Source of the DNA: Gammaproteobacteria bacterium
GTDB lineage: Bacteria; Pseudomonadota; Gammaproteobacteria; JAADGQ01
Direction of reading: 5' to 3'
DNA length: 43,731 nt
Assembly (NCBI GenBank): GCA_021648145.1
Contig: JAKITI010000020.1
Coordinates: forward strand, 1-43,731
Shown: one piece after another, positions 27,256 to 35,222 of the stretch
Position numbering within the stretch: position 1 is the first letter of the stretch
Layout: the number at the start of each line of letters is the position of its first letter
Translations under genes and position numbers: made by a program
Notes under the pieces: model-generated
Told to the model about the DNA's origin: nothing
The model's input: only the letters and a program-made list of their open reading frames with translations
Database searches by the model: none

Positions 27256-28718
27256 TGAATAATGGAATTCTATTGGGGTTGGGTGAAGAGAAGGTTTTTC
27301 TTGATCCAGCTTTTGCCAATCGACATGGCTTGATTGCAGGAGCAACCGGTACGGGAAAAACAATTACCTTACAGGTACTTGCTGAAGGTTTTTCACGCAT
27401 GGGGGTGCCGGTATTTTTATCGGATATTAAAGGGGATTTGAGTGGAATCAGCCAGCCTGGAAAGCCACATAAAAAAATTGACGAACGTATATCAAAAATA
27501 GGTATTGAAGACTTTTCTTTTGCATCAAGTCCTGTTGTATTTTGGGATCTGTTTGGCAAACAGGGGCACCCTGTTCGTACTACAATTTCAGAGATGGGGC
27601 CGACACTGCTAGCTCGTTTGATGAACCTTAATGAGACTCAAGAAGGCGTTTTGAATATCATTTTTGAATTTGCAGATGATGAAGGCATGTTATTGCTTGA
27701 TCTAAAAGATCTGCGCTCAACACTGAAATTTATAGGCGATAATGCTAAAAGCATTACCACAAGTTACGGCAATGTCAGTAAAGCATCAGTCGGTGCAATT
27801 CAACGTCGTTTACTTGTACTGGAGCAAGAAGGCGCAGACCAATTCTTTGGAGAGCCTGGTCTGGAGTTGAGTGACCTGATTAAAACCAATGATGAAGGCC
27901 TGGGTTATATTAATATTCTGGCAGCAGATAAACTGATGCACAGTCCACGCCTATACGCAACTTTTTTACTCTGGTTGTTGTCGGAGCTATTTGAAGAGTT
28001 ACCCGAAGTGGGTGACCTGGAAAAGCCACGTTTTGTCTTCTTTTTTGATGAAGCACACCTGTTATTCAAAGAAGCGCCCAAAGCATTGGTTGAGAAAGTT
28101 GAAATGGTCGTCCGGCTCATTCGCTCAAAAGGTGTAGGAATCTATTTTATTACACAGAGCCCACTGGATATTCCCGAGTCAGTGCTTGGGCAACTCGGTA
28201 ATCGTGTACAACATGCGTTACGAGCATTTACGCCACGTGATCAAAAAGCGGTACGGACGGTGGCACAAACAATGAGAGCCAATCCAAACCTGGATACACA
28301 AAAAGTAATTAGTGAGCTGGGTGTAGGAGAGGCGTTAATCTCTGTACTGCAAAAGAAGGGAGTGCCCTCTATAGTACAACAAACACTGATCGTGCCACCT
28401 ATGTCACAAATTGGTCCTATCAGTACAAGTGCCCGCCAAACAGTAATGGATAGTAGTTGGCTGGGGGGGCGTTATGATAAAACGATTGATCGCCGCTCTG
28501 CTTATGAGCATTTACAAGAGAGAACTCAAAAACAGATTGAAGCCGCAGAAGCAGCTTCAGAGCTCCAAAAAGAGATGCGGGTGCCAGCAAAAAAACAAGG
28601 CCGAAAACGCCAAAGCATAGGAGAAGCCTTTATGAAAAGTGCAGCGCGAGCCATTGGTAGTCGTTTTGGAAGACAAATTGTACGTGGAATTTTAGGCTCA
28701 ATTTTTCGTGGGCGTTAA
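27255..28718 (+). CDS. HerA-like/DUF853 (YjgR-type) ATPase
   Basis: A 487-residue P-loop ATPase of the FtsK/HerA superfamily. Walker A GATGTGKT at 29-36, Walker B FVFFFDEAHLLF around 260-271, and the downstream GVGIYFITQSPLDIPESVLGQLGNRVQHALR segment identify the DUF853/YjgR group. A basic C-terminal tail (KKQGRKRQSIGEAFMKSAARAIG) ends the protein. E. coli YjgR has no firmly known role; HerA relatives translocate DNA. There is no membrane segment. It is the last of four coupled genes, whose other three products act in or at the periplasm, an unusual partnership. AAGGGG of the next gene lies 26 nt away. Confidence 0.9.
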   Translation: MNNGILLGLGEEKVFLDPAFANRHGLIAGATGTGKTITLQVLAEGFSRMGVPVFLSDIKGDLSGISQPGKPHKKIDERISKIGIEDFSFASSPVVFWDLFGKQGHPVRTTISEMGPTLLARLMNLNETQEGVLNIIFEFADDEGMLLLDLKDLRSTLKFIGDNAKSITTSYGNVSKASVGAIQRRLLVLEQEGADQFFGEPGLELSDLIKTNDEGLGYINILAADKLMHSPRLYATFLLWLLSELFEELPEVGDLEKPRFVFFFDEAHLLFKEAPKALVEKVEMVVRLIRSKGVGIYFITQSPLDIPESVLGQLGNRVQHALRAFTPRDQKAVRTVAQTMRANPNLDTQKVISELGVGEALISVLQKKGVPSIVQQTLIVPPMSQIGPISTSARQTVMDSSWLGGRYDKTIDRRSAYEHLQERTQKQIEAAEAASELQKEMRVPAKKQGRKRQSIGEAFMKSAARAIGSRFGRQIVRGILGSIFRGR

Positions 28719-28744
28719 TAAAGATTCGTTAAAGGGGATTAAAA

Positions 28745-28972
28745 ATGACAAATAAGAGAGACCGAGACGTTGAAAAAAGCTACTCTGTTTCAGAGATTGT
28801 TTCAAAATTACGACGTTTGGCAGATTGCCTGGAGAACGATCAACCGTTCGAAATTCAGATCGCTGGTGAACGAATCTATGTTCCATCCCGAGCAGTGTTC
28901 AGTATTGAACATGAACGGGAGGGAGGCAGTGAAGAAGTGGAGTTTCAATTTAAATGGAAGCAAGCCAAGTAA
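28745..28972 (+). CDS. amphi-Trp domain protein
   Basis: A 75-residue protein resembling amphi-Trp domain proteins: a helical N-terminal half (VSEIVSKLRRLADCLENDQP), a small sheet (FEIQIAGERIYVPSRA) and an amphipathic C-terminal strand ending in VEFQFKWKQ. These small proteins are widespread but of unknown function. AAGGGG precedes the ATG by a suitable distance. It may be cotranscribed with the DUF853 gene, whose stop is 26 nt upstream. Confidence 0.75.
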   Translation: MTNKRDRDVEKSYSVSEIVSKLRRLADCLENDQPFEIQIAGERIYVPSRAVFSIEHEREGGSEEVEFQFKWKQAK

Positions 28973-29053
28973 TTATCTGAGTGCAGTTCGTGACTGTTGC
29001 TGCAGGTAATAATTTTAATTTTATAATGATGAAAAAAAATGAGGAGTTGAATT

Positions 29054-29380
29054 ATGGCTGTTTTTGAAATTAATAAAGACGATAAAGGGTTTCGCTTTGT
29101 ATTGAAAGCGGATAGTGGGCAGGTGCTTGTTAATTCCGAAATTTACACCAGTAAAGCCAGTGCACAAAATGGAATCGAATCAATCAAGACAAATGCTGTA
29201 AATCCAGAGCAGTATAAAATTTCTCAGCGTCAGGATGGCAAGTATTTCTTTTCTTTAAAAGCTAAAAACCATCAACCGGTTGCACACTCTCTGCAATATT
29301 ACAATGAAGCGGCGGCCAATGAAGGCATGGCTTTGATGCAAAAAATAGCACCTGAAGCAAGAGTGATAGATAAAGCATAA
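29054..29380 (+). CDS. yegP: YegP family (DUF1508) protein
   Basis: A 108-residue protein made of two DUF1508 repeats: GFRFVLKADSGQVLVNSEIY with YTSKASAQNGIESIK, and GKYFFSLKAKNHQPVAHS with YYNEAAANEGMALMQKI. Family members are small, often stress-related proteins without a known biochemical function. GAGGAG lies about eight bases before the ATG. A large nested hairpin follows the gene. Confidence 0.92.
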   Translation: MAVFEINKDDKGFRFVLKADSGQVLVNSEIYTSKASAQNGIESIKTNAVNPEQYKISQRQDGKYFFSLKAKNHQPVAHSLQYYNEAAANEGMALMQKIAPEARVIDKA

Positions 29381-29392
29381 TTAGTAACTGTT

Positions 29393-29463
29393 CAGCTCAT
29401 GTCAACAACCCCTGAAACCCGCCATTTCTGCGTTAAAAAATGGAAGATTTCAGGGGTGAGCTG
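29393..29463. terminator. nested three-segment hairpin between yegP and the channel gene
   Basis: Three nested pairings are visible: CAGCTCA (29393-29399) with TGAGCTG (29457-29463), CCCCTGAAA (29409-29417) with TTTCAGGGG (29448-29456), and CCATTT (29422-29427) with AAATGG (29438-29443). The structure separates two convergent genes and probably ends transcription from both sides, although no long T-run follows. A structured RNA or small inverted-repeat element is the alternative. Confidence 0.6.
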
Positions 29464-29485
29464 AATAGTGGTGCATAATTGAGAT

Positions 29486-30247
29486 TTACTCTTGATCTCT
29501 ATGACTACCAAGGTCGTTGGATGGGCGGCCTTCGGTCGTTGTTTCTTTTTGATCTTCAGCTCTTGCTGTGGCTAAAGCTGAAGCGAGTAACCCTGTTGGA
29601 ACCGCAACGATACCCAATCCGATCATCAAGAGAATAAAAGTGAAAACTTTACCCCCCACAGTTACGGGATATACATCACCATAACCTACAGTTGTTAATG
29701 TAACGATTGCCCACCAAAGGCTGTGAAGTATTGATTTAAAATGATCGGGCTGTGCAGCATGTTCAAAATACCAGATTCCAGCCGCAGCAATGTAAAGCAC
29801 AATGAGCATTAAACCACTGAATAGTACCAGTTCATCTTTCATTAGAACGAATGCATAACGGTAGCGATGTAGTGCCGCATTATAACGGAATAGTTTAAAC
29901 AGCAATAACAACCGGAGTGCTCTCAAGGCAATTAAATCACCCCCTTGCGTGAGATAAAATGGTAAAATAGCCAAAAGGTCGACAATACCAAAAAAACTAA
30001 ATATATATTTTAGCTTGTTATCTGCAGTAATAATGCGGAGCAAATATTCAGCACTGAACACAGCAACAAAAAATACCTCTAGCCATTGAAGTTTCTGTTC
30101 AGTGGATGAGGGGAGGTCGGGAAATGATGCAATGGAGAGCGTGACAAGAGAAAGAACAATAAGAACCTGTATCGCTATGTCAAAAGCTTTTCCCGAAAAT
30201 GTCGAATTTTCATCGACAATATTTTTTAATGTTTCTAGTAATGGCAT
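29486..30247 (-). CDS. voltage-gated-type potassium channel
   Basis: A 253-residue inner membrane protein with six predicted helices. The pore loop carries the K+ selectivity filter TVGYGD at 186-191 within LWWAIVTLTTVGYGDVYP, followed by the last helix (FTFILLMIGLGIVAVPTGL). The fourth helix has a reduced set of arginines (R109, R112, R121), so voltage sensing may be weak. There is no RCK/TrkA-N domain. The length fits small bacterial Kv-like channels. The gene stands alone on the minus strand; no clear binding site is seen before its ATG. Confidence 0.9.
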   Translation of the reverse strand: MPLLETLKNIVDENSTFSGKAFDIAIQVLIVLSLVTLSIASFPDLPSSTEQKLQWLEVFFVAVFSAEYLLRIITADNKLKYIFSFFGIVDLLAILPFYLTQGGDLIALRALRLLLLFKLFRYNAALHRYRYAFVLMKDELVLFSGLMLIVLYIAAAGIWYFEHAAQPDHFKSILHSLWWAIVTLTTVGYGDVYPVTVGGKVFTFILLMIGLGIVAVPTGLLASALATARAEDQKETTTEGRPSNDLGSHRDQE

Positions 30248-30441
30248 GAGTTGATATTGTTCAATATTAATTTTTAAGTTCAGGTTTGTCGATGTACTTA
30301 TTTATTGTGATACTTGAAATTGTTCTCAGTCAAGGTAGAATGCATTTTTGTAAAAAAAACTGACAACTTAAGGGTTGTTAGTAATATTATAATAAGTCAT
30401 CTGGTCTTTTAATATTAACAGGCGTTTGCGCCCGAGGTGGA

Positions 30442-32214
30442 ATGGAGTTAACTTCTTTGGAACAGAACATATTGGAGCTTGTTCTCAATTATTACCGCTC
30501 TCCTTCACACTACCCTGAGCTGGTTGATGTGGATGCGCCATTGCCTTCAGGAATCGAATTCTTGCTAGAACTGGTTGCAGGTAATATAGATCTTGAGACG
30601 GATCAATTGCAAGGTGATTTGAAAGGAACTCCTGTTAATGACCTGAAAGCAGCCTCTGGGTTTTATATCGAACGCGTTTTTTTTAATTCAAATGCGAATT
30701 TTTATCGCATACTTGGATTAAATACGGATTCAACACAAGGCCAGATTCGCCAGCATTACGATCTGTTGATTCATATTCTTTGCCTGGATCAAGAAGATAA
30801 AGCCGCTCAATGGGATGACGCATATGCAATGCAAATTAATCGGGCATATAGTGTATTGCGGATCCCTGAAAAGCGAAAAAAATATAATGAACGTCACGGC
30901 ATTGTCGTAAGCGAGTTTTCTGGAGTTGAAAAACGGAGTGAATCACGCAAGGCTCTTGATAGAGATTCAGAAGAAAACCCAGCGAGTGCAAAGAGTAGTC
31001 TAGGCACCTCTTTTGTCGCAGAAAATATTGATCTTGCTTACCTATCTAAAGAGAATGAGCTGGTTGTTGTAGAGGAAAAAATCACAGATGAAGTCCCTGT
31101 TGAGAATATAGTACCTGCTGTTGACAGGTTGGCTGCGACCAAAAAAATTGACAGCGCCAGTCCTGAAAATTTGTATGAGCCCTATGGGGATGAAACGGTC
31201 ATTAATGAAGACCCGGTCACTACCAATACAGAATCGCTTATTTTTGCTGAACAAACTGAAGCTCCAAAAACTGAAAGTGCTTTATCACAAATAGGGAAAT
31301 ATTCACTGTTTGGCGCTCTGCTTCTGGTTACAATGGGGGGCGCTGTCATCTATTTTTCAGGAAGCTTTAAACATGAAACAGATGCTTCTTACGAGACGGA
31401 TGCAATAATTTTGCCTGAAACAGAAGAGACTCAGGAGCCTGAAAAAGTAGTTGGATCACCTGAAAATAGCGCTGTTAAGGATATTGTTGATGACGATAAA
31501 GAGGGCATCCTTGATTCAGGTAAAGTGGAAAAAGTAGAACCTGAAAAAACGCCACCGAAAGTGACAGAAAAAGAAAAAATAAAAGAAAAAACCAAGGTTA
31601 ATGTCGTAGTGACTGAGCCGGCTGAAACATCCCGGGAGAAAGTGATACATTCAGAAAATATTATGAAATTACCACTTGTAAATTCAGAACCTATGACCAA
31701 AAAAGAGGTTTTTAATGAACCTAAGCTCAAGCCTGAACCCAGACCTGAGCCTGTTGTAACGACTATAGTGACTGAAGCTAAAACAGATAAAAGTGACTCG
31801 AAACCTGAGGAAGGTGTGATATATGATCCAGACACTATTAAAAAGACTAATGCAGAAAAAATCTCAGCGGTCATCCGAGATTTTGTTCATTATTATAATG
31901 TAGGTGATTTAGGTCAATTTATTGCTCTGTTTGCAAAAGATGCCAAAACAGATGATCGTGACAGCATCAGTGGAATTCGGGACGATTATGCCGATGCTTT
32001 TAACTTAACAGTCAAGCGTAAATTTTTGATTGATGATGTTCAATGGGTTATGTTAGACGAAAACAGTGGCTCAGGATCAGCAAATTTTGTTTTGTTTGTT
32101 CAGGCACTTGGGGAGAGTCGATTTACAGAATATACGGGTGAGATTACTTTTAACATGGAGATTCGTGATAACGTTCCACTCATCACGGGGTTATATTACC
32201 AATACAATGAATAA
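30442..32214 (+). CDS. membrane protein with J-like domain lacking HPD and NTF2-like C-terminus
   Basis: A 590-residue protein heading the exopolysaccharide locus. Residues about 85-150 look like a J domain (NFYRILGLNTDSTQGQIRQHY, then INRAYSVLRIPEKRKKYNE), but the HPD tripeptide needed to stimulate DnaK is replaced (HIL at 111-113). After an acidic linker comes one membrane helix (288-307), then a Pro/Glu/Lys-rich periplasmic stretch (about 320-460) and a C-terminal domain from about 467 (ISAVIRDFVHYYNVGDLGQFIALFA) resembling NTF2/SnoaL folds. The N-terminus would be cytoplasmic. A role coupling cytoplasm and periplasm in polysaccharide assembly is inference. GAGGTGGA precedes the ATG. Confidence 0.75.
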   Translation: MELTSLEQNILELVLNYYRSPSHYPELVDVDAPLPSGIEFLLELVAGNIDLETDQLQGDLKGTPVNDLKAASGFYIERVFFNSNANFYRILGLNTDSTQGQIRQHYDLLIHILCLDQEDKAAQWDDAYAMQINRAYSVLRIPEKRKKYNERHGIVVSEFSGVEKRSESRKALDRDSEENPASAKSSLGTSFVAENIDLAYLSKENELVVVEEKITDEVPVENIVPAVDRLAATKKIDSASPENLYEPYGDETVINEDPVTTNTESLIFAEQTEAPKTESALSQIGKYSLFGALLLVTMGGAVIYFSGSFKHETDASYETDAIILPETEETQEPEKVVGSPENSAVKDIVDDDKEGILDSGKVEKVEPEKTPPKVTEKEKIKEKTKVNVVVTEPAETSREKVIHSENIMKLPLVNSEPMTKKEVFNEPKLKPEPRPEPVVTTIVTEAKTDKSDSKPEEGVIYDPDTIKKTNAEKISAVIRDFVHYYNVGDLGQFIALFAKDAKTDDRDSISGIRDDYADAFNLTVKRKFLIDDVQWVMLDENSGSGSANFVLFVQALGESRFTEYTGEITFNMEIRDNVPLITGLYYQYNE

Positions 32215-32273
32215 AGACATTGGAAAGTGTCTAAAAAAATTATTATTTAGAAGGCTTGTTTAGAGGAAGCATA

Positions 32274-32966
32274 ATGAAAAATATTAACGGGCTATGGCGC
32301 AAGAAGTTTTTACTGATAGTGGTGCCTTTTGTATTTTCGGCTCAGGTTCATGCAAATAACGTAGGTGTACTTGATGAAATTCAAGGCACAGTGATGGTTG
32401 ATCGAGGGGAAGGGTATTCGATTGCTCATCGTGGCGAAGCTTTGCAAGCGGGGGATCGAATTGTCACTATGGATGCTTCTGGTGCTGTGCTCAAACACAG
32501 TGATGGATGCGTGGCTCGGTTAGCAGAAAACTCAATGGTTAAGATGGAGCAAGTGAGCGTTTGTAAAAACAATAATGGCTCTTTGAAAAAAAGTGGGCCT
32601 TTTGTTGCTGCTGCTATTGGTGTCAGACCTCCACCCACGACAGCAACAGACTATTTGGAAGAGCCTATTTTTGAAGCGGCTGAAGAGATGGCGGTTGAAG
32701 GGTCAATTCTGGATGAAGATACTAAAGATACAGACTTTGAAGATCCTGCTTTTGATAATGAAGAGACTTTGGAAACCGCTCTTGAAGAGCCTGTCGATGT
32801 GATGACAAATATTGAAGAGATTGAAGTGGTGGAAGAAGAGATTTCGCCCTATAAAGGTGCGGGAATACTTTCCAGTGTTTCAAAGGGCAGTATTATTGCG
32901 ATTGGTGCAGGAGCCGCCGCCCTTTTAGCCGCCGTGGCTGGCGGAAGCAGCGCTTCTGATCATTAA
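32274..32966 (+). CDS. FecR-domain-like exported protein
   Basis: A 230-residue exported protein. A signal sequence (MKNINGLWRKKFLLIVVPFVFSAQVHA) is followed by a FecR-like beta domain (VGVLDEIQGTVMVDRGEGY, then AHRGEALQAGDRIVTMDASGAVL), an acidic low-complexity linker and a C-terminal hydrophobic Gly/Ala helix (IIAIGAGAAALLAAVAGG). This layout occurs in proteins of surface or polysaccharide loci. The frame is open from TTG 32256, but AGAGGAAG before ATG 32274 and the signal sequence fix the start. It follows the J-like gene by 59 nt; a hairpin separates it from yjbH. Confidence 0.8.
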   Translation: MKNINGLWRKKFLLIVVPFVFSAQVHANNVGVLDEIQGTVMVDRGEGYSIAHRGEALQAGDRIVTMDASGAVLKHSDGCVARLAENSMVKMEQVSVCKNNNGSLKKSGPFVAAAIGVRPPPTTATDYLEEPIFEAAEEMAVEGSILDEDTKDTDFEDPAFDNEETLETALEEPVDVMTNIEEIEVVEEEISPYKGAGILSSVSKGSIIAIGAGAAALLAAVAGGSSASDH

Positions 32967-32974
32967 TAAATCTA

Positions 32975-33011
32975 ATGAGGCCGTTGCATATTTTTCATAC
33001 GACGACCTCAT
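32975..33011 (+). other. hairpin between the FecR-like gene and yjbH
   Basis: ATGAGG (32975-32980) pairs with CCTCAT (33006-33011), with a partial inner CGT/ACG pairing. No T-run follows, so it may be an attenuator or RNA-processing site rather than a full terminator. Confidence 0.35.
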
Positions 33012-33061
33012 AACGATTAAAAGGATTTAAGACGACTTCTTCTACTGATGGGTTGAATTTT

Positions 33062-35197
33062 ATGAAAATAAGAGTCAACCCTATGGTACGCTCAGTTTCT
33101 ATGCAGTACTTTACCTTCATCATTACTGCTATTTTTTTGCTCTACTCCACTGCCTCTATTGCCGGAGCGAGTCTGACTGGCCAAACTGGGCTTATTAGCA
33201 TGCCTGATGGCCGCATAGGGAAAGATGGCAGTTTACGTTTTGGCTTAAGCAACTCCTCTCCTTATACTGCACTGTGGGGCAGTATTTCACTCTTCCCCCG
33301 ATTTGAATTATCAGGCCGATATACTCGAATTAATGGCGTATCAGGGTTTGAAGATAATGACGATTTTGGTGATTACAAAGATAAAGCCTTTGATGCCAAA
33401 CTGATTTTATTAAAAGAAACCACTTACCGCCCTAATATTGCGGTGGGTCAACAGGACTTTTTAGGAACGAATCTGTTTGCATCTAAATACCTTGCGATCA
33501 GCAAAAAAATTTCCAATATTGATTTAACATTAGGTTATGGAAACAAACGTATTGATGGATTGTTTGGTGGTTTGCGATATACCCCGTCACGCTATCAGAA
33601 TTTCTCATTGATTGCAGAGTATGATGCATATGATTATGCCAATGACCCCAGAGCAGGTCAATCAACGGCAGGCAGTCGTAATCGTGGCGTGGGTTATGGG
33701 TTGGAGTATCGCTTTGGCTGGATTGGATCACAACTGGCTTATCAGGATGGTCAGATTCTAGCGAATCTTTTTTTATCAATTCCATTAATGAGGCGAGAGT
33801 TTGTCCCTAAAATTGAAGAGCCAGCGCCCTATACGAAAAAATCACAATATCATCATGATGTATCGACACAAGAGTCCGCGACCTATTATCAAAAGTTACT
33901 CAAAGCGCTCGAACAACAGGGTTTTAAAAATGTTCACCTGATTGTAAGTAAAAATCAGGTTGAAGTCAGCCTGACTCATACCCGAATCTCACTCATGGGC
34001 CGAGCCATTGGACGTGCCGCACGAACGATTCTGTTACTCGGCCCATCAACACTCAAAACAATAAAAGTGACTTATACCGTCAATGATTTGGCTGTATTAA
34101 CATATACGTTGAATGATTTAGTTATTCTAGACGGATATTTGACAGAAAATAAAACCTGGCAAGAGCTTGAATCAACAATTGACATTGAATATAGCCAGCC
34201 AAGTGATCTATACAAGTTTGCAGAAAAAAACCGTATAACACTTGATCAAGATGATTCAAATAACTTTGATGTCAATACAAAATTTGGGGATGAAGGGCAT
34301 GTCATCAGCTTTAAAGCTGAAAATAATTTATTATCAAAGCTGAGTTTTGTACCATTAAATATGCGCTTTTTCTTTAATGATCCCAGTGGCGCATTTCATT
34401 ACGACATTTTTGCTACCGCAAAATACAGCCAGCATTTTTGGCCTGGCTGGTTTTTGAATGCAGCGGCAAGGCTAACTATTACCGAAGATGTCAGTGATGT
34501 TACACGTCCCTCCAGCAGCTTATTGCCCCATGTGCGCTCAAATATTGCAGCCTATCAAAGAGAGGGGGATCGCCTTCGCATGGAAAGGCTGTTTATTAAC
34601 AAATATTTTCAACCAAAACAAAGAGTTTATAGCCGTATTTCTATGGGATATTACGATGAGATGTATGCAGGCCTGGGCGGACAAACGCTCTACTTACCCG
34701 AAAAAGACCATTGGGCGGTGGATTTATCCGTTGATTGGGTGAAACAACGACAACCGGGCACAAACTTTGCTTTTATAAAATATAAAACAACAACCGTGAT
34801 TGGCTCCCTTCATTATCGAATTCCACGTTATGGGGTGACGGTAACTTCACGTATAGGGCGATTTTTAGCGAAAGACAGAGGTGTACGCCTTGAACTAAAA
34901 CGTCGATTTAGAAGTGGAATTGAGGCAGGTGTATGGTATACGTATACAAATGGCAATGATATTACATCGCCTGGCACACCTGAAAGTCCATATTATGATA
35001 AGGGCATATTTTTATCGGTCCCACTGGGTTCAATGTTGACCGAAGATACACAGGCACGCTCTGATATGTCGCTTTCGGCATGGACGCGAGATGTCGGGCA
35101 AATGGTGGAGTCACCCGGTGATCTTTATCGCCTGATGGAGCGGCCTTTGATGCTTGATAGTGCAGAGCATGACTATCTAACCGATTTTGACCGATAA
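33062..35197 (+). CDS. yjbH: YjbH family outer membrane exopolysaccharide protein
   Basis: A 711-residue predicted outer membrane beta-barrel of the YjbH (DUF940) family, which works with GfcC/GfcB-type proteins in exopolysaccharide export. A signal sequence ends at SIAGA; GLISMPDGRIGKDGSLRFG and RFELSGRYTRI are typical early strands, and many alternating aromatic strands follow up to the C-terminal YLTDFDR. Two near-identical short strands (TYTVNDLAVLTYTLNDLVIL) are repeated near residue 350. Start is ATG 33062; a TTG at 33053 and ATG 33083 are alternatives, none with a strong binding site. The usual partner genes yjbF and yjbG are absent; the large SLBB protein next to it may serve instead. 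Confidence 0.85.
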   Translation: MKIRVNPMVRSVSMQYFTFIITAIFLLYSTASIAGASLTGQTGLISMPDGRIGKDGSLRFGLSNSSPYTALWGSISLFPRFELSGRYTRINGVSGFEDNDDFGDYKDKAFDAKLILLKETTYRPNIAVGQQDFLGTNLFASKYLAISKKISNIDLTLGYGNKRIDGLFGGLRYTPSRYQNFSLIAEYDAYDYANDPRAGQSTAGSRNRGVGYGLEYRFGWIGSQLAYQDGQILANLFLSIPLMRREFVPKIEEPAPYTKKSQYHHDVSTQESATYYQKLLKALEQQGFKNVHLIVSKNQVEVSLTHTRISLMGRAIGRAARTILLLGPSTLKTIKVTYTVNDLAVLTYTLNDLVILDGYLTENKTWQELESTIDIEYSQPSDLYKFAEKNRITLDQDDSNNFDVNTKFGDEGHVISFKAENNLLSKLSFVPLNMRFFFNDPSGAFHYDIFATAKYSQHFWPGWFLNAAARLTITEDVSDVTRPSSSLLPHVRSNIAAYQREGDRLRMERLFINKYFQPKQRVYSRISMGYYDEMYAGLGGQTLYLPEKDHWAVDLSVDWVKQRQPGTNFAFIKYKTTTVIGSLHYRIPRYGVTVTSRIGRFLAKDRGVRLELKRRFRSGIEAGVWYTYTNGNDITSPGTPESPYYDKGIFLSVPLGSMLTEDTQARSDMSLSAWTRDVGQMVESPGDLYRLMERPLMLDSAEHDYLTDFDR

Positions 35198-35222
35198 ACA
35201 TTTTTAATAAATCACAAAGAGA

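Noticed and set aside
30379-30420. Promoter before the J-like gene (TATAAT around 30390)
   Set aside because: The -10-like box has no -35 match at 16-19 nt; the nearest, CTGACA, is 22 nt away.
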